NCBI RefSeq assembly: GCF_022095675.1
Contig: NZ_JAHYSG010000067.1
Location: 1-64,000 of the forward strand
Length of the DNA stretch: 64,000 nucleotides
Source: Dactylosporangium sp. AC04546
Lineage (GTDB): Bacteria > Actinomycetota > Actinomycetes > Mycobacteriales > Micromonosporaceae
Direction: 5' to 3'
Both the position numbers and the translations under genes were made by a program. Below are positions 34,785-43,739 of the stretch, piece by piece. The notes beneath the pieces are model-generated. The model ran no database searches. It worked only from the letters and a program-made list of their open reading frames with translations, and was not told where the DNA came from. How positions within the stretch are numbered: position 1 is the stretch's first letter; each line of letters begins with the position of its first letter.

Positions 34785-37550
34785 GTGAAGATCGACGTCA
34801 GCGTGCTCGGCCCGCTGGAGCTGCGCCGCGACGACGTCGTGCTCGACCTCGGCACCCCGAAGCAGCGCACCGTGCTCGCGCTGCTCGTGGTGCACGCCAA
34901 CCGCACGGTGACCCCCGCCCGCCTGGTGGAGGAGGTCTGGCCGGCGACCGCCCCCAACTCGGCCGGCGCGAACGTCACCACCTACCTCAGCCGCCTGCGC
35001 CGCGCGGTGGCCGGCGACGACTGCGGCCTGGAGCGCCGCGACGGCGGCTACGTCCTGCGCGTGCGCCCCGAGGCCGTGGACGCGCACCGCTTCACCGACC
35101 GGGCCGAGCGCGGCGACGCGGCCTGGCGTGCGGGCGACCCGCACGGCGCCGCGCAGCACTGGGAGGCGGCCCTGGCGACCTGGCGGGGCCGCGCCCTCGA
35201 CGGCCTGCCGACCGGGCCCGAGCTCGACGCCGCCCGCGCCGACTGGACCGAACGCCGCCTCGCCGTCGTCGAACAGCACGCTCGGGCCCGGCTGCGGCTC
35301 GGCCGGCCCGCCGAGGTGGTCGCCGAGCTGCGCCGCCACACCCTGGCCGAGCCGCTGCGCGAGACGGGCTGGCTGCTGCTGATGGCGGCCCTCTGGCACG
35401 CGGGACACCCGGCGGCTGCGCTCGACGCCTATGAGCAGTCCCGAGTGGTACTGGGAGAGCAACTGGGCGTCGACCCGGGCCCGCGGCTGCGCGCCATGCA
35501 CCGGGCGGTCCTGGCGGCCGACGAGCAGTCCGTCCGGCACCTGCTGGCCGACGACGTCCACGACCCCCGCCCGGCGCCCGACCACGCCCGCCACCCCGTC
35601 CCGGCGCAGCTCCCGCTGGGGGTGCCGGGCTTCACCGGCCGGTCCGCCGAGCTGGCCCGCCTGGACGCGGCCCTGGCCCGGTCGGCCGCCCAGCCCGCCG
35701 CGGTCGTCATCGCCGCGGTCTCCGGCATGGCCGGCGTCGGCAAGACCGCCCTGGCGCTGCACTGGGCGCACCGCCGCTCGGCCCGGTTCCCCGACGGCCA
35801 GCTGTACGTCAACCTGCGCGGCTACGACCCGACCGGCACCCCGGCAAGCCCGGCGGAGACGATCCGCGGCTTCCTCGACGCGCTGGGCGTGCGCGCGCCG
35901 CGCGTCCCGGACGGCCTGGCGGCGCAGTCCGCGCTGTACCGAACCCTCATGGCCGGCCGCCGCATGCTGGTCCTGCTCGACAACGCCCGCGACGCCGACC
36001 AGGTCCGCACGCTCCTGCCCGGCAGCCCAGGCTGCCTGGTCGTGGTCACCAGCCGCAGCCGCCTGGCCGACCTGGTGGCCCTGGAGGGCGCCGAGCCCGT
36101 GCTCCTGGACGCGCTGGCCCCGGCCGAGGCCCGCCACCTGCTGGCCGCCCGCATCGGCGCCGACCGCGTGTCGGCCGAGCCGGCCGCCATCGACGAGATC
36201 GTCGCCGACTGCGCCGGCCTGCCCCTGGCCCTCGCCGTGGTGGCCGCCAGGGCCGCGACGAACCCGCAGTTCAGCCTGGCCGACTTCGCCGCCGGACTGC
36301 GCGAGGCCGGCCTGGACGCGCTCACGGCGGAGGGCCGCGGCACCGACGTGCGGGCCCTCTTCTCGTGGTCGTACCAGCAGTTGCCCGCACCGGCCGCCCG
36401 CCTCTTCCGCCTGCTGGGCCACCACCCGGGCCCGGAGGTGTCACAGCCGGCCGCCGCGAGCCTGGCCGGGGTACCACTGGAGGAGGCGCTGTCGCTGCTG
36501 ACCACGCTGACAAGGGCCAACCTGCTGACGGAGCACGCCCGGGGCCGCTACACGCAGCACGACCTCCTGCGCGCCTACGCCGCCGAACTGGCCGCGGCGA
36601 GTGACGACGACCCGGCCGCGGTGGAACGCTTCCTGGACCACTACGCGCACACCGCGTGTGCCGCGGCCATACTGCTCACGCCGCACCGCGCGCCGATCGC
36701 CCTGGACCCGCCCGTCCCCGGCGCGCACGTGGAGCCGCCGACAACGGCGGACGAGGCGCTGACCTGGTTCGCCGCCGAGCGGGCAACGCTGGTCGCCACG
36801 GTGGAGCTCGCCGCCGGCCGCCGCCTGGACCGGCACACGTGGCCGCTCGCGTGGGCGTCGACCGCGTACTTCGCCCGCCAGGGACACCACCACGAGTGGG
36901 CCGCCACCCAGCATGCGGCCCTGCGCGCGGCCGAGGCGGCGGGCGACCGGGTCCGCGAGGCGGAGGCCCACCGGGCGCTCCTGCGCGCGTACGGCAGGCT
37001 GGCCCGCGACACCGAAGCCGACCGCCACGCCGACCGGGCGCTGGCCCTGTTCGCGGAGATCGGCAACCCGATCGGGCAGGCCAACACCCACGTGAACCTG
37101 GCCCACGTCCTGACCCACCGCGGCCGCTACCGAGACGCCCTGCACCACGACCAGCAGGCGCTCGAGCTGTACCGCCTGGCCGGCGACACCCTGGGCGAGG
37201 CCGAGGCCCTGAACTCGGTGGGCTGGCAGCACGGCCTGCTGGGCGAGCACGAGCAGAGCCTGAAGTACACCCGGGAAGCCCTGGCCCTCCTGCACCGCAT
37301 CGGCGCCGGGGCGCGGGCCGCCAACACACTGGACAGCATGGGCCACGCCCACCACCACCTGGGCGACCTGGCCGCGGCCGTGTCCTGCTACGAGCAGGCC
37401 CTGACCCTGGTCCGCGCGGCCGGCGACCGGTACAACGAGGCCGATATCCTGACCCACCTGGCCGACACCCTGGACGCTGCCGGCCGCCCCGACTCCGCCC
37501 GCGAGCACCGCGAGCAGGCCGAGACCATCCTCGCCGCCCTCGCCCGCTGA
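34785..37550 (+). CDS. SARP-family regulator with NB-ARC and TPR domains (AfsR-like)
   Basis: The 921-residue protein starts KIDVSVLGPLELRRDDVVLD, an OmpR-like winged helix (about residues 1-95, KQRTVLALLVVHANRTV), then the bacterial transcriptional-activation domain (about 100-250, EAVDAHRFTDRAERGD). A STAND ATPase follows with Walker A SGMAGVGKTALAL near 315, Walker B-like RMLVLLDNARDADQVR and GLPLALAVVAARA. The C terminus (about 690-921) carries TPR repeats (DALHHDQQALELYRLAGD, ALALLHRIGAGARAANTLDS). AfsR-type proteins switch on secondary metabolism or stress genes. The ABC exporter immediately downstream is a likely target. Confidence 0.92.
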   Translation: MKIDVSVLGPLELRRDDVVLDLGTPKQRTVLALLVVHANRTVTPARLVEEVWPATAPNSAGANVTTYLSRLRRAVAGDDCGLERRDGGYVLRVRPEAVDAHRFTDRAERGDAAWRAGDPHGAAQHWEAALATWRGRALDGLPTGPELDAARADWTERRLAVVEQHARARLRLGRPAEVVAELRRHTLAEPLRETGWLLLMAALWHAGHPAAALDAYEQSRVVLGEQLGVDPGPRLRAMHRAVLAADEQSVRHLLADDVHDPRPAPDHARHPVPAQLPLGVPGFTGRSAELARLDAALARSAAQPAAVVIAAVSGMAGVGKTALALHWAHRRSARFPDGQLYVNLRGYDPTGTPASPAETIRGFLDALGVRAPRVPDGLAAQSALYRTLMAGRRMLVLLDNARDADQVRTLLPGSPGCLVVVTSRSRLADLVALEGAEPVLLDALAPAEARHLLAARIGADRVSAEPAAIDEIVADCAGLPLALAVVAARAATNPQFSLADFAAGLREAGLDALTAEGRGTDVRALFSWSYQQLPAPAARLFRLLGHHPGPEVSQPAAASLAGVPLEEALSLLTTLTRANLLTEHARGRYTQHDLLRAYAAELAAASDDDPAAVERFLDHYAHTACAAAILLTPHRAPIALDPPVPGAHVEPPTTADEALTWFAAERATLVATVELAAGRRLDRHTWPLAWASTAYFARQGHHHEWAATQHAALRAAEAAGDRVREAEAHRALLRAYGRLARDTEADRHADRALALFAEIGNPIGQANTHVNLAHVLTHRGRYRDALHHDQQALELYRLAGDTLGEAEALNSVGWQHGLLGEHEQSLKYTREALALLHRIGAGARAANTLDSMGHAHHHLGDLAAAVSCYEQALTLVRAAGDRYNEADILTHLADTLDAAGRPDSAREHREQAETILAALAR

Positions 37551-37596
37551 GCGGCCCGATCCCGACCTGCCCGGCGGTGGTGCACCTAGCTACACC

Positions 37597-37612
37597 CCAG
37601 GTCGGTACCTGG
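37597..37612. promoter_or_regulatory. palindrome upstream of ABC efflux genes
   Basis: CCAGGT, CGGT, ACCTGG is a perfect 6+4+6 palindrome about 40 bp upstream of the -10-like TAGTGT (37641-37646). The latter is 7 bp from the ATG, so the mRNA is probably leaderless. It may bind the SARP or another regulator. Confidence 0.5.
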
Positions 37613-37653
37613 CTCCACTGTGCTGAGCGCCGCCGATTTCTAGTGTCGACGGC

Positions 37654-38388
37654 ATGGCAGTCATCGACGTGAGCAACCTCCACAAGCGCTACGCCGACCA
37701 CGTGGCCGTCGCCGACGTCTCCTTCAGCGTCGAGGCGGGCGAGATCTTCGGCATCGTCGGGCCGAACGGCGCCGGCAAGACGACCACCGTCGAGTGCATC
37801 GAAGGGCTTCGCGCCCCAGACGGCGGCTCGGTGCGGGTGCTCGGCCTCGACCCGATCCGCGACCGCGACGCCGTGCGCCGGCAGCTGGGCATCCAGCTCC
37901 AGGAGAGCCAGCTGCCGGACCGGATCCGGGTCTGGGAGGCCCTCGATCTGTACAGCTCCTTCTACCCCGACCCGGCCGACTGGCGCGCGCTGATGGACGA
38001 GCTCGGCCTCACCCCGAAGCGCAACACCCCGTTCGCGAAGCTGTCGGGCGGCCAGAAGCAGCGGCTGTCGATCGCGCTCGCGCTCGTCGGCAACCCGTCG
38101 GTCGCGATCCTCGACGAGCTGACCACCGGCCTCGACCCGCAGGCCCGCCGCGACACGTGGGAGCTGATCCGGCAGGTCCGCGCCCGCGGCGTCACGGTCG
38201 TGCTGGTCACCCACTTCATGGACGAGGCCGAGCGGCTGTGCGACCGCCTCGCCGTGATCGCGGCCGGCCGGGTCGTCACCGTCGACACGCCCGCCGCCCT
38301 CATCGCCGCCGCCGACGTCCCCGGCGTCGAGCGGCCCACGCTCGAAGACGCCGTCCTCGCCCTCACCGCCTCCGGGAGCCCCCGATGA
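37654..38388 (+). CDS. ABC efflux ATP-binding protein (DrrA-type)
   Basis: The 244-residue ATPase has Walker A GPNGAGKTTTVE, Q-loop LGIQLQESQLPD, signature LSGGQKQRLSIALAL and Walker B VAILDELTTGLDPQ. The usual DEPT is DELT here: Pro is replaced by Leu, a variant seen in some DrrA relatives; the catalytic Glu is kept. The switch region is VTHFMDEAERLCD. It pairs with the ABC-2 permease encoded next (ATGA overlap) and is probably a drug or lipid exporter. ATG start, likely leaderless. Confidence 0.9.
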   Translation: MAVIDVSNLHKRYADHVAVADVSFSVEAGEIFGIVGPNGAGKTTTVECIEGLRAPDGGSVRVLGLDPIRDRDAVRRQLGIQLQESQLPDRIRVWEALDLYSSFYPDPADWRALMDELGLTPKRNTPFAKLSGGQKQRLSIALALVGNPSVAILDELTTGLDPQARRDTWELIRQVRARGVTVVLVTHFMDEAERLCDRLAVIAAGRVVTVDTPAALIAAADVPGVERPTLEDAVLALTASGSPR

Positions 38389-39128
38389 CCGCACTGCGCA
38401 AGCTGATCCGCGTCGAGACGAAGCTGTTCCTCCGTGAGCCCGTCGGCGCCTTCTTCGGCATCGCCTTCCCCGCCGTGCTCATCCTGGTGCTCGGCCTGGC
38501 CCTGCCCGGGTTCCGCGACCCGGCCGACGAGCTCGGCGGCAAGCGGCCCGTCGACATCTACCTGCCGATCACCATGACGCTGGCCATCGCGACGGTGACC
38601 ATGGTGACCCTGCTCGGCGTGCTGTCCGGCTATCGCGAGCGAGGCGTCCTGCGCCGCCTGTCCACCACGCCGGTCTCGCCCGTCGCGCTTCTCGGCGCCC
38701 AGCTGGTGGTCAACGTCGGCGCACTGCTCGCCGGCTGCGCCCTGGCCTGGGCGGTCGCGGCCGCCGTGTTCGACGTCCCGCCGCCGGGCAACCTCGCCGG
38801 ATTCATCCTCGCCTTCACGCTCGGCGCCAGTGCGATGTGCACCGTGGCGCTGCTCGTCGCGGCGGTCACGCCGAGCGCCAGGGCCTCGTCGGGGGTCGGG
38901 TCGCTGGTGTACTTCCCGATGATGTTCTTCGCGGGGGTGTGGACGCCCGGCCCGGCGATGCCCGACACGATCCGCCGGATCGCCGACTTCACGCCGCTGG
39001 GTGCCGCCTCGCAGTCGGTGCAGTCCGCCTGGTCCGGCGCGTGGCCGACGCCGTTGCACCTGGGTGTGATGGTGGCTTTCACGGTACTGCTGGGTGCGCT
39101 CGCCGCCCGCCACCTGCGCTGGGACTGA
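38385..39128 (+). CDS. ABC-2 type permease (DrrB-type)
   Basis: The 247-residue protein starts MTALRKLIRVETKLFLREPV, the amphipathic entry of DrrB-like exporters, and has six TM helices. Typical ABC-2 motifs are GYRERGVLRRLSTTPVSP between helices 2 and 3 and SLVYFPMMFFAGVWTPGPAM near helix 5. It forms the membrane part for the ATPase directly upstream. The substrate is unknown; immunity to or export of a compound governed by the SARP gene is possible. Confidence 0.9.
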   Translation: MTALRKLIRVETKLFLREPVGAFFGIAFPAVLILVLGLALPGFRDPADELGGKRPVDIYLPITMTLAIATVTMVTLLGVLSGYRERGVLRRLSTTPVSPVALLGAQLVVNVGALLAGCALAWAVAAAVFDVPPPGNLAGFILAFTLGASAMCTVALLVAAVTPSARASSGVGSLVYFPMMFFAGVWTPGPAMPDTIRRIADFTPLGAASQSVQSAWSGAWPTPLHLGVMVAFTVLLGALAARHLRWD

Positions 39129-39249
39129 CCGTCGTGCAGGGCGGCTCGTCGGGCGGGCGCTGGCCGTGCGACCGCCTGCGCGAGGCGCTGGCCGGCGGCC
39201 ATCGGGGAGGTCTTCCGGCTCCGATAGGCGGCACCGCTGACGGGTCACA

Positions 39250-39830
39250 CACGGACCCGGCCGGGCGTGCGCCGCTGATCCGGTTCGAGGGCGTCGGGTT
39301 CCGGTACCCGGGAGCGGACCGGGCGGTTCTCGACCGGCTCGACCTGGACATCCGGCCCGGCGAGCTGCTCGGGATCGTCGGGCTCAACGGCGCGGGCAAG
39401 TCGACGCTCATCAAGCTGCTCGCCGGGCTGTACGAGCCGGCCTCGGGGCGGATCACCGCCGACGGGACCGATCTCGCCGGCGTCGACCCCGGGGCCTGGC
39501 GGCAGCGGATCTCCGTCGTCTTCCAGGACTTCGTGCGATACCACCTGTCCTTCGCGGACAACGTCGTGCTCGGCAACGGCGCCGTGCCCCGCGACGAGCG
39601 GGCGCTGGCGGCGGCGGCCCGCGACGCCGGCCTCGCCGACGTGCTGGAGCGGCTGCCGAGCGGCTGGGACACGCCGCTGCCCCGGTCGCGGACCGGCGGG
39701 GTCGACCAGCGGCCGGCTCGTCGAGCAGGGCAGCCATGACGAGCTGCTCGGCGCCGGGGGCCGGTACGCCGGCCTGTACCGGATGCAGTCCGACGCGTAC
39801 ACCGAGCGGCCGGGGCAACGGAACTTGCGC
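39250..39830 (+). pseudogene. ABC exporter ATPase remnant with internal deletion
   Basis: An ABCB/MsbA-type nucleotide-binding domain starts at PLIRFEGVGFRYPGADRAVL, with Walker A GLNGAGKSTLIKLL and Q-loop SVVFQDFVRYHLSFADNV. It breaks off after WDTPLPRSRTGGVD, where LSGGQ should follow. About 100 residues, including signature, Walker B and H-loop, are absent; then in another frame the normal ending SGRLVEQGSHDELLGAGG and YAGLYRMQSDAYTE appears (from about 39704). The TM domain is also missing upstream. The stretch 39129-39249 holds nothing I can identify. Confidence 0.75.
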
Positions 39831-39850
39831 GCGTCTGGCAGCATGCCCGC

Positions 39851-40747
39851 GTGCGAATCCCCCTCATGACGCTGGCGGCCGGCCTGGTCCTCGCGGTCGG
39901 TGCCTGCACCGCGCCGACCAACGTCGCTCAGCCCGGCCAGACCGTCACCGTCGAGCCCGCGACCGCGAGCGCGCCGACGAACGGCCCGTCCGGCAGCCCG
40001 GCGCCGTCGGGCAGCGCGGGGGTGACCGGCAGCGCCGGGCCGGCGGACGGCTGGGTGCCCGGCACGACCGCCAAGGGCGCGGTGCCGCCGGTCGTGGAGC
40101 ACGGGCCGCGGGTCGGGAACCGGGTCGCGCTGACGTTCGACGCCGACATGACCGACTCGATGCTGCGCCGGCTGGCGAACGACCCGACCGTCAGCTTCGC
40201 CAACCGCAAGGTCATCGACATCCTGGAGCGGACCCGCACCCCGGCCACCTTCTTCCTGACGGGGGAGTGGGTCGAGACGTACCCCGACCTGACCCGGCAG
40301 CTCGCCGCGAACCCGTCGTTCGAGCTGGCCAACCACACGTACCGGCACCAGGCGTTCAAGTCCCCCTGCTACAACCTGCCGACCATCGCGCCGGACGCGA
40401 TGACGGGCGACGTGGCGCACACGTTCGACGTCATCGCGCCCTACGGCGGACGGCAGACGCGGTACTTCCGATTCCCGGGACTCTGCTACGACGACACGGC
40501 GTTGCGGGCGCTGGCGCCGCTCGGGGTGACGGTCGTGCAGGGCGACGTCGTCAGCGGCGACCCGGGCGCCACGGCGGCGCCGCCCATCGTGCACGCGGTG
40601 CTGAGCAAGGTGAAGCCCGGCTCGATCGTCATCCTCCACGTCACCGAGGCGAACGCGCAGTTCACCGACGAGGCCCTGCAGCCGATCCTCGACGGCCTGA
40701 AGGCGCAGGGCCTCCGCCCGGTCACCCTGTCCGAACTGTTCCGTTAG
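39851..40747 (+). CDS. polysaccharide deacetylase-family lipoprotein
   Basis: The 298-residue product has a lipoprotein signal (LAAGLVLAVGAC, Cys19), a Pro/Ser/Gly-rich spacer to about residue 80 and a NodB-like domain. Motifs are RVALTFDADMTDSML, where the usual DDG is DAD, FFLTGEWVETYPDL, NHTYRHQAF (metal-binding histidines) and FRFPGLCYDD. The first catalytic Asp and both His are kept but the altered loop suggests a different substrate from CE4 xylan esterases, perhaps peptidoglycan or none. GTG start 39851. Its last 26 bp overlap the convergent helicase gene. Confidence 0.82.
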   Translation: MRIPLMTLAAGLVLAVGACTAPTNVAQPGQTVTVEPATASAPTNGPSGSPAPSGSAGVTGSAGPADGWVPGTTAKGAVPPVVEHGPRVGNRVALTFDADMTDSMLRRLANDPTVSFANRKVIDILERTRTPATFFLTGEWVETYPDLTRQLAANPSFELANHTYRHQAFKSPCYNLPTIAPDAMTGDVAHTFDVIAPYGGRQTRYFRFPGLCYDDTALRALAPLGVTVVQGDVVSGDPGATAAPPIVHAVLSKVKPGSIVILHVTEANAQFTDEALQPILDGLKAQGLRPVTLSELFR

Positions 40748-43040
40748 GACGGATAGGACGGATAGGACGGAACACGCCGAGCCGCTGGGTCGCGCGGGTC
40801 AGTGCCACGTACAGGTCGCTCGCGCCCCGCGGCGACTCGGCGACGATGCCGTCCGGGTCGGCGACCACCACGCCGTCGAACTCGAGGCCTTTCGCCTGGG
40901 CGACGGTCAGGAGCACCACCGGGCGGTCCAGGTCGGGCTGCTCGCCGACGGCCGCGTCGGTGAGCACCGCCGACAACGCCGGCACGAGGCCGGCCGGGCA
41001 GATCACCGCGAAACGGCCGTCGCCGAGCTCGTCGACCAGCGCGGCGACGCGCCCGGCCAGGTGCTCCAGCTGACCCTCCGCGTCCCACGGTTCGACGCCG
41101 CTGGAGCGCACCGCTCGGGGCGGCACGATGGCGGGGTCGATGCCGGCGAGCACCCGCGCGGCCACGTCCATGATCTCGGCCGGCGTGCGGTAGCTGACGG
41201 TGAGCTCGGCGGCGCGCCAGCGGTCGGCGACGTACGGCGCGAACATCTCGCCCCAGGACGCCGGGCCCGACAGCGCGCCCGTCTGGGCGAGGTCGCCGAC
41301 GACGGTCATCGACCGGCTCGGGCAGCGGCGCATGAGCAGCCGCCAGGCCATAGCCGGCAGCTCCTGCGCCTCGTCGACGATGACGTGCCCGAACGCCCAC
41401 CGGCGGTCGGCCGCCGCTCGTGCGGCCGCGCCGAGCCGCTCACCGGTCGCGTGCCGGGCCGCCAGTGCATCGGCGTCCATCACGCTCGCCACGTTCGGTA
41501 CCGCTGCCTCAGGATCATCCTCGAGCTCAAAGGACATCGATCCCGCTGTGATGTCGAGGACCCCCTGCGCGTACTCCAGGCTCGCCCGGTGCAGGGCCGC
41601 CGCCCGCGCCCGGGCCGCGCTGTCGTCCTCGCCGAGCAGCTCGGCCGCCTCGTCGAGCAGCGGCACGTCGGCCGGCGACCAGCCGCCCGCCGGGTCCCGG
41701 CGCAGCAGCTCGCGATCGACGGCGGTCAGCTGCGGCGCGGCCGAGGCAAGGGCGTCGGCCGACGCGAACAGGCCGGTGAGCAGCGCCTCCGGGGTCAGCA
41801 CCGGCCACAGCTCGTCGAGCACCGCCCGCACCGCCGGCTCGGCCGCCAGATCCGCGCGGATGTCGGCCAGGTCGGTCGCGTCGAGGAGGTTGGGGCTGTC
41901 GAGCGCGTCGCCCTCGCCGAGCGGGTCGTCCCAGAACGGGTCGTGCCCCACCCGCTCCGCCACCTGCTCGGCGAGCGAGCCGAGCACCGCATCGACGAAG
42001 ATCGGTCGCGCCACGTTGTGCAGCTGCCCCGAGCGCCGCGCCCGGCTCCGCGCCGCCTCCACGACATCCGGATGCAGCAGCAGTACCTCGGGCAAGACGT
42101 CGACGCGGATCGCTTCCGCCGGCACCCGCTGGCGGTCCCGCACCGCGGTGGCGAGCACGTCCGCCATCAATGCCCGCCCCTTCACCTCGGCCACGGCGGC
42201 CGGCTCGGCGCGCCGCGCGGTGATGCCCGGATAGAGGTCGCCCAGCGTCGCCAGCAGCACGCCGGTCTCCGCGAGCGACGGCAGCACCTGCGAGATGTAC
42301 CGCAGGAACGCCGCGTTCGGCCCGACGATCAGCACACCGCGGGCGCTGAGCTGCTCGCGGTACGTGTACAGCAGGTACGCGGCCCGGTGCAGCGCGACGG
42401 CGGTCTTGCCGGTGCCCGGCCCGCCCTGCACGACCAGCAACCCGCCGAGGTCGGCCCGGATCACCCGGTCCTGCTCGGCCTGGATGGTCTCGACGATGTC
42501 CTTCATCCGTCCGGTCCGCTTGGCGGTGAGCGCCGCCAGCAGCGCGGCCTCGCCGGTCACCGCCCGGCTGTCGGCCGCCGCCCGGTCCAGGTCGAGCACC
42601 TCGTCGTCGAGCCCGACCACGGTGCGCCCGCGGGTGCGGATGTGCCGGCGCTGCGCCACGCCGTCCGGGTGCGCGGCCGTCGCCACGTAGAACGGCCGGG
42701 CCGCCGGCGCCCGCCAGTCCACCAGCAGCGGCTCGAAGTCGCCCTCGTCGTCGAAGATGCCGATCCGGCCGATGTGCCGGTGCCCGCCGTCGCGCAGGTC
42801 GAGCCGGCCGAAGCACAGCCCCGGCTCGACCGCGTCGTAGCGCGCCACCCGCTCGGCGTACATCGCCGCCGCCGCGTCCCGCTGCGACCGCGCCTCCGGC
42901 GTGCCGCCGGCCTCGCGCAGCAGCCCCGACAGCCGCCGCGCCGCCTGCTCCCGCAGCCGGTCGAGCCGGCCGTACAGCATCGTCACCGTGCCCTGCTCCT
43001 CGGCGAGCTCCGCGGCGCCGGGACTTGACAGACTTGACAA
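40722..43040 (-). CDS. HelD-like UvrD/Rep-family helicase (RNA polymerase-associated)
   Basis: The 772-residue protein starts with a coiled-coil N terminus (LAEEQGTVTMLYGRLDRLRE, QRDAAAAMYAERVARYD), as in HelD, which inserts into RNA polymerase channels. Superfamily 1 motifs follow: Walker A VVQGGPGTGKTAVALHRAAY, motif II VIVDEAQELPAMAW, GDLAQTG, YRTPAEIMDVAARVL and VALTRATQRL near the C terminus. Actinobacterial HelD-class proteins remove stalled polymerase and the HelR group gives rifamycin tolerance. The start is TTG at 43040 behind GGGAGG. The last residues RPIRPIRPN come from a 9-bp tandem repeat. Confidence 0.9.
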   Translation of the reverse strand: MSSLSSPGAAELAEEQGTVTMLYGRLDRLREQAARRLSGLLREAGGTPEARSQRDAAAAMYAERVARYDAVEPGLCFGRLDLRDGGHRHIGRIGIFDDEGDFEPLLVDWRAPAARPFYVATAAHPDGVAQRRHIRTRGRTVVGLDDEVLDLDRAAADSRAVTGEAALLAALTAKRTGRMKDIVETIQAEQDRVIRADLGGLLVVQGGPGTGKTAVALHRAAYLLYTYREQLSARGVLIVGPNAAFLRYISQVLPSLAETGVLLATLGDLYPGITARRAEPAAVAEVKGRALMADVLATAVRDRQRVPAEAIRVDVLPEVLLLHPDVVEAARSRARRSGQLHNVARPIFVDAVLGSLAEQVAERVGHDPFWDDPLGEGDALDSPNLLDATDLADIRADLAAEPAVRAVLDELWPVLTPEALLTGLFASADALASAAPQLTAVDRELLRRDPAGGWSPADVPLLDEAAELLGEDDSAARARAAALHRASLEYAQGVLDITAGSMSFELEDDPEAAVPNVASVMDADALAARHATGERLGAAARAAADRRWAFGHVIVDEAQELPAMAWRLLMRRCPSRSMTVVGDLAQTGALSGPASWGEMFAPYVADRWRAAELTVSYRTPAEIMDVAARVLAGIDPAIVPPRAVRSSGVEPWDAEGQLEHLAGRVAALVDELGDGRFAVICPAGLVPALSAVLTDAAVGEQPDLDRPVVLLTVAQAKGLEFDGVVVADPDGIVAESPRGASDLYVALTRATQRLGVFRPIRPIRPNGTVRTG
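40745..40771. repeat. three perfect 9-bp tandem copies at gene ends
   Basis: TAGGACGGA occurs three times in a row (40745-40753, 40754-40762, 40763-40771). The first copy contains the deacetylase stop codon; on the other strand the copies encode the RPI repeats at the C terminus of the helicase. Confidence 0.9.
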
Positions 43041-43090
43041 CGTGCCTCCCGTTGGTATCCTTGCAACTGGAGGGGCTGACTTCAGCGTGC

Positions 43091-43114
43091 GCTGATTCGA
43101 GCCTCCGAATCAGC
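43091..43114 (-). terminator. short hairpin between YCII gene and helicase
   Basis: GCTGATTCG (43091-43099) pairs with CGAATCAGC (43106-43114). It lies downstream of the YCII stop and about 50 bp upstream of the helicase start, so it may be a terminator or an operator. Confidence 0.45.
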
Positions 43115-43160
43115 CATGGTAGCGCGGCCGGCGGCGGTCCGCGCTTTTTCTGTTTCCGGG

Positions 43161-43700
43161 TCATCTCCGGCCGCCGAACGTCCAGGCGTGCACCTCGACG
43201 GCGGCGTAGCGGTCGGCGGTCAGCACCGCCCGCGCCGTGTCCGCGTCCGGCACCCGCACCAGCGCCGCCGTGCCCAGCCACGCGTCGCCGTCGTCGGCGA
43301 GCAGCGGGCCGTACGCGATCAGGTCGTCCCGCCGCGGGACCTCCAGGTCGGCCGCCGGGCCGGCGCCGAGGCCGAGCACCAGGAAGCCGTCGCCGCGGCC
43401 GCCCGGGTACTGCCACATCGTCCGGCCGAGTGCGTTGTGCCAGCGGCGCAGGAGCACGTCGCGGTACACGCCGGCCTGATATCCCGGCTCGTCGAAGGCG
43501 AACGCCCGGGCCGCCGTGACGTCCGGCAGGTCGACGACGTGGACGCTGCCCGTCGGCGTCTCGCCGTCGGCGCCGAACGTCGGGCCGCGCGCGATCATCC
43601 CGTCCGCGAACCGGTCCATGTACGACCAGTGCGCCTCCAGCAGCTCGCCGCGCAGCTCCAGCGAGCCCGGCCGGTCGCGGTGGTAGCAGAAGAACTCCAT
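43161..43700 (-). CDS. tandem YCII-domain protein
   Basis: The 179-residue cytosolic protein has two YCII-like ferredoxin folds. The first begins MEFFCYHRDRPGSLELRGEL with HWSYMDRFADGMIARGPTF and a catalytic-type Asp in HVVDLPDVTAARAFAFDEPG; the second covers DFLVLGLGAG-type residues to RRDDLIAYGPLLADDGDAWL and ARAVLTADRYAAVEVHAW. The family is related to muconolactone isomerase-like dimeric alpha+beta-barrel proteins and mostly uncharacterised. ATG 43700; the WYL regulator diverges 39 bp away. Confidence 0.8.
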   Translation of the reverse strand: MEFFCYHRDRPGSLELRGELLEAHWSYMDRFADGMIARGPTFGADGETPTGSVHVVDLPDVTAARAFAFDEPGYQAGVYRDVLLRRWHNALGRTMWQYPGGRGDGFLVLGLGAGPAADLEVPRRDDLIAYGPLLADDGDAWLGTAALVRVPDADTARAVLTADRYAAVEVHAWTFGGRR

Positions 43701-43739
43701 GCGCCGGATTCTGTCGTACCCCGCCGGTAGGTTCGGCTC

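Noticed and set aside
33480-36425. 981-residue open frame on the minus strand
   Set aside because: Antisense to the SARP regulator and to the 33717 gene, no recognisable domain, low-complexity composition.
37654-38388. Inactive ABC ATPase because Walker B reads DELT
   Set aside because: The catalytic Glu is present and the Pro-to-Leu change occurs in related exporters, so activity is expected.
34785-39830. Secondary-metabolite biosynthetic cluster
   Set aside because: A SARP gene and exporters are present but no PKS, NRPS, terpene or RiPP genes were found in the window.
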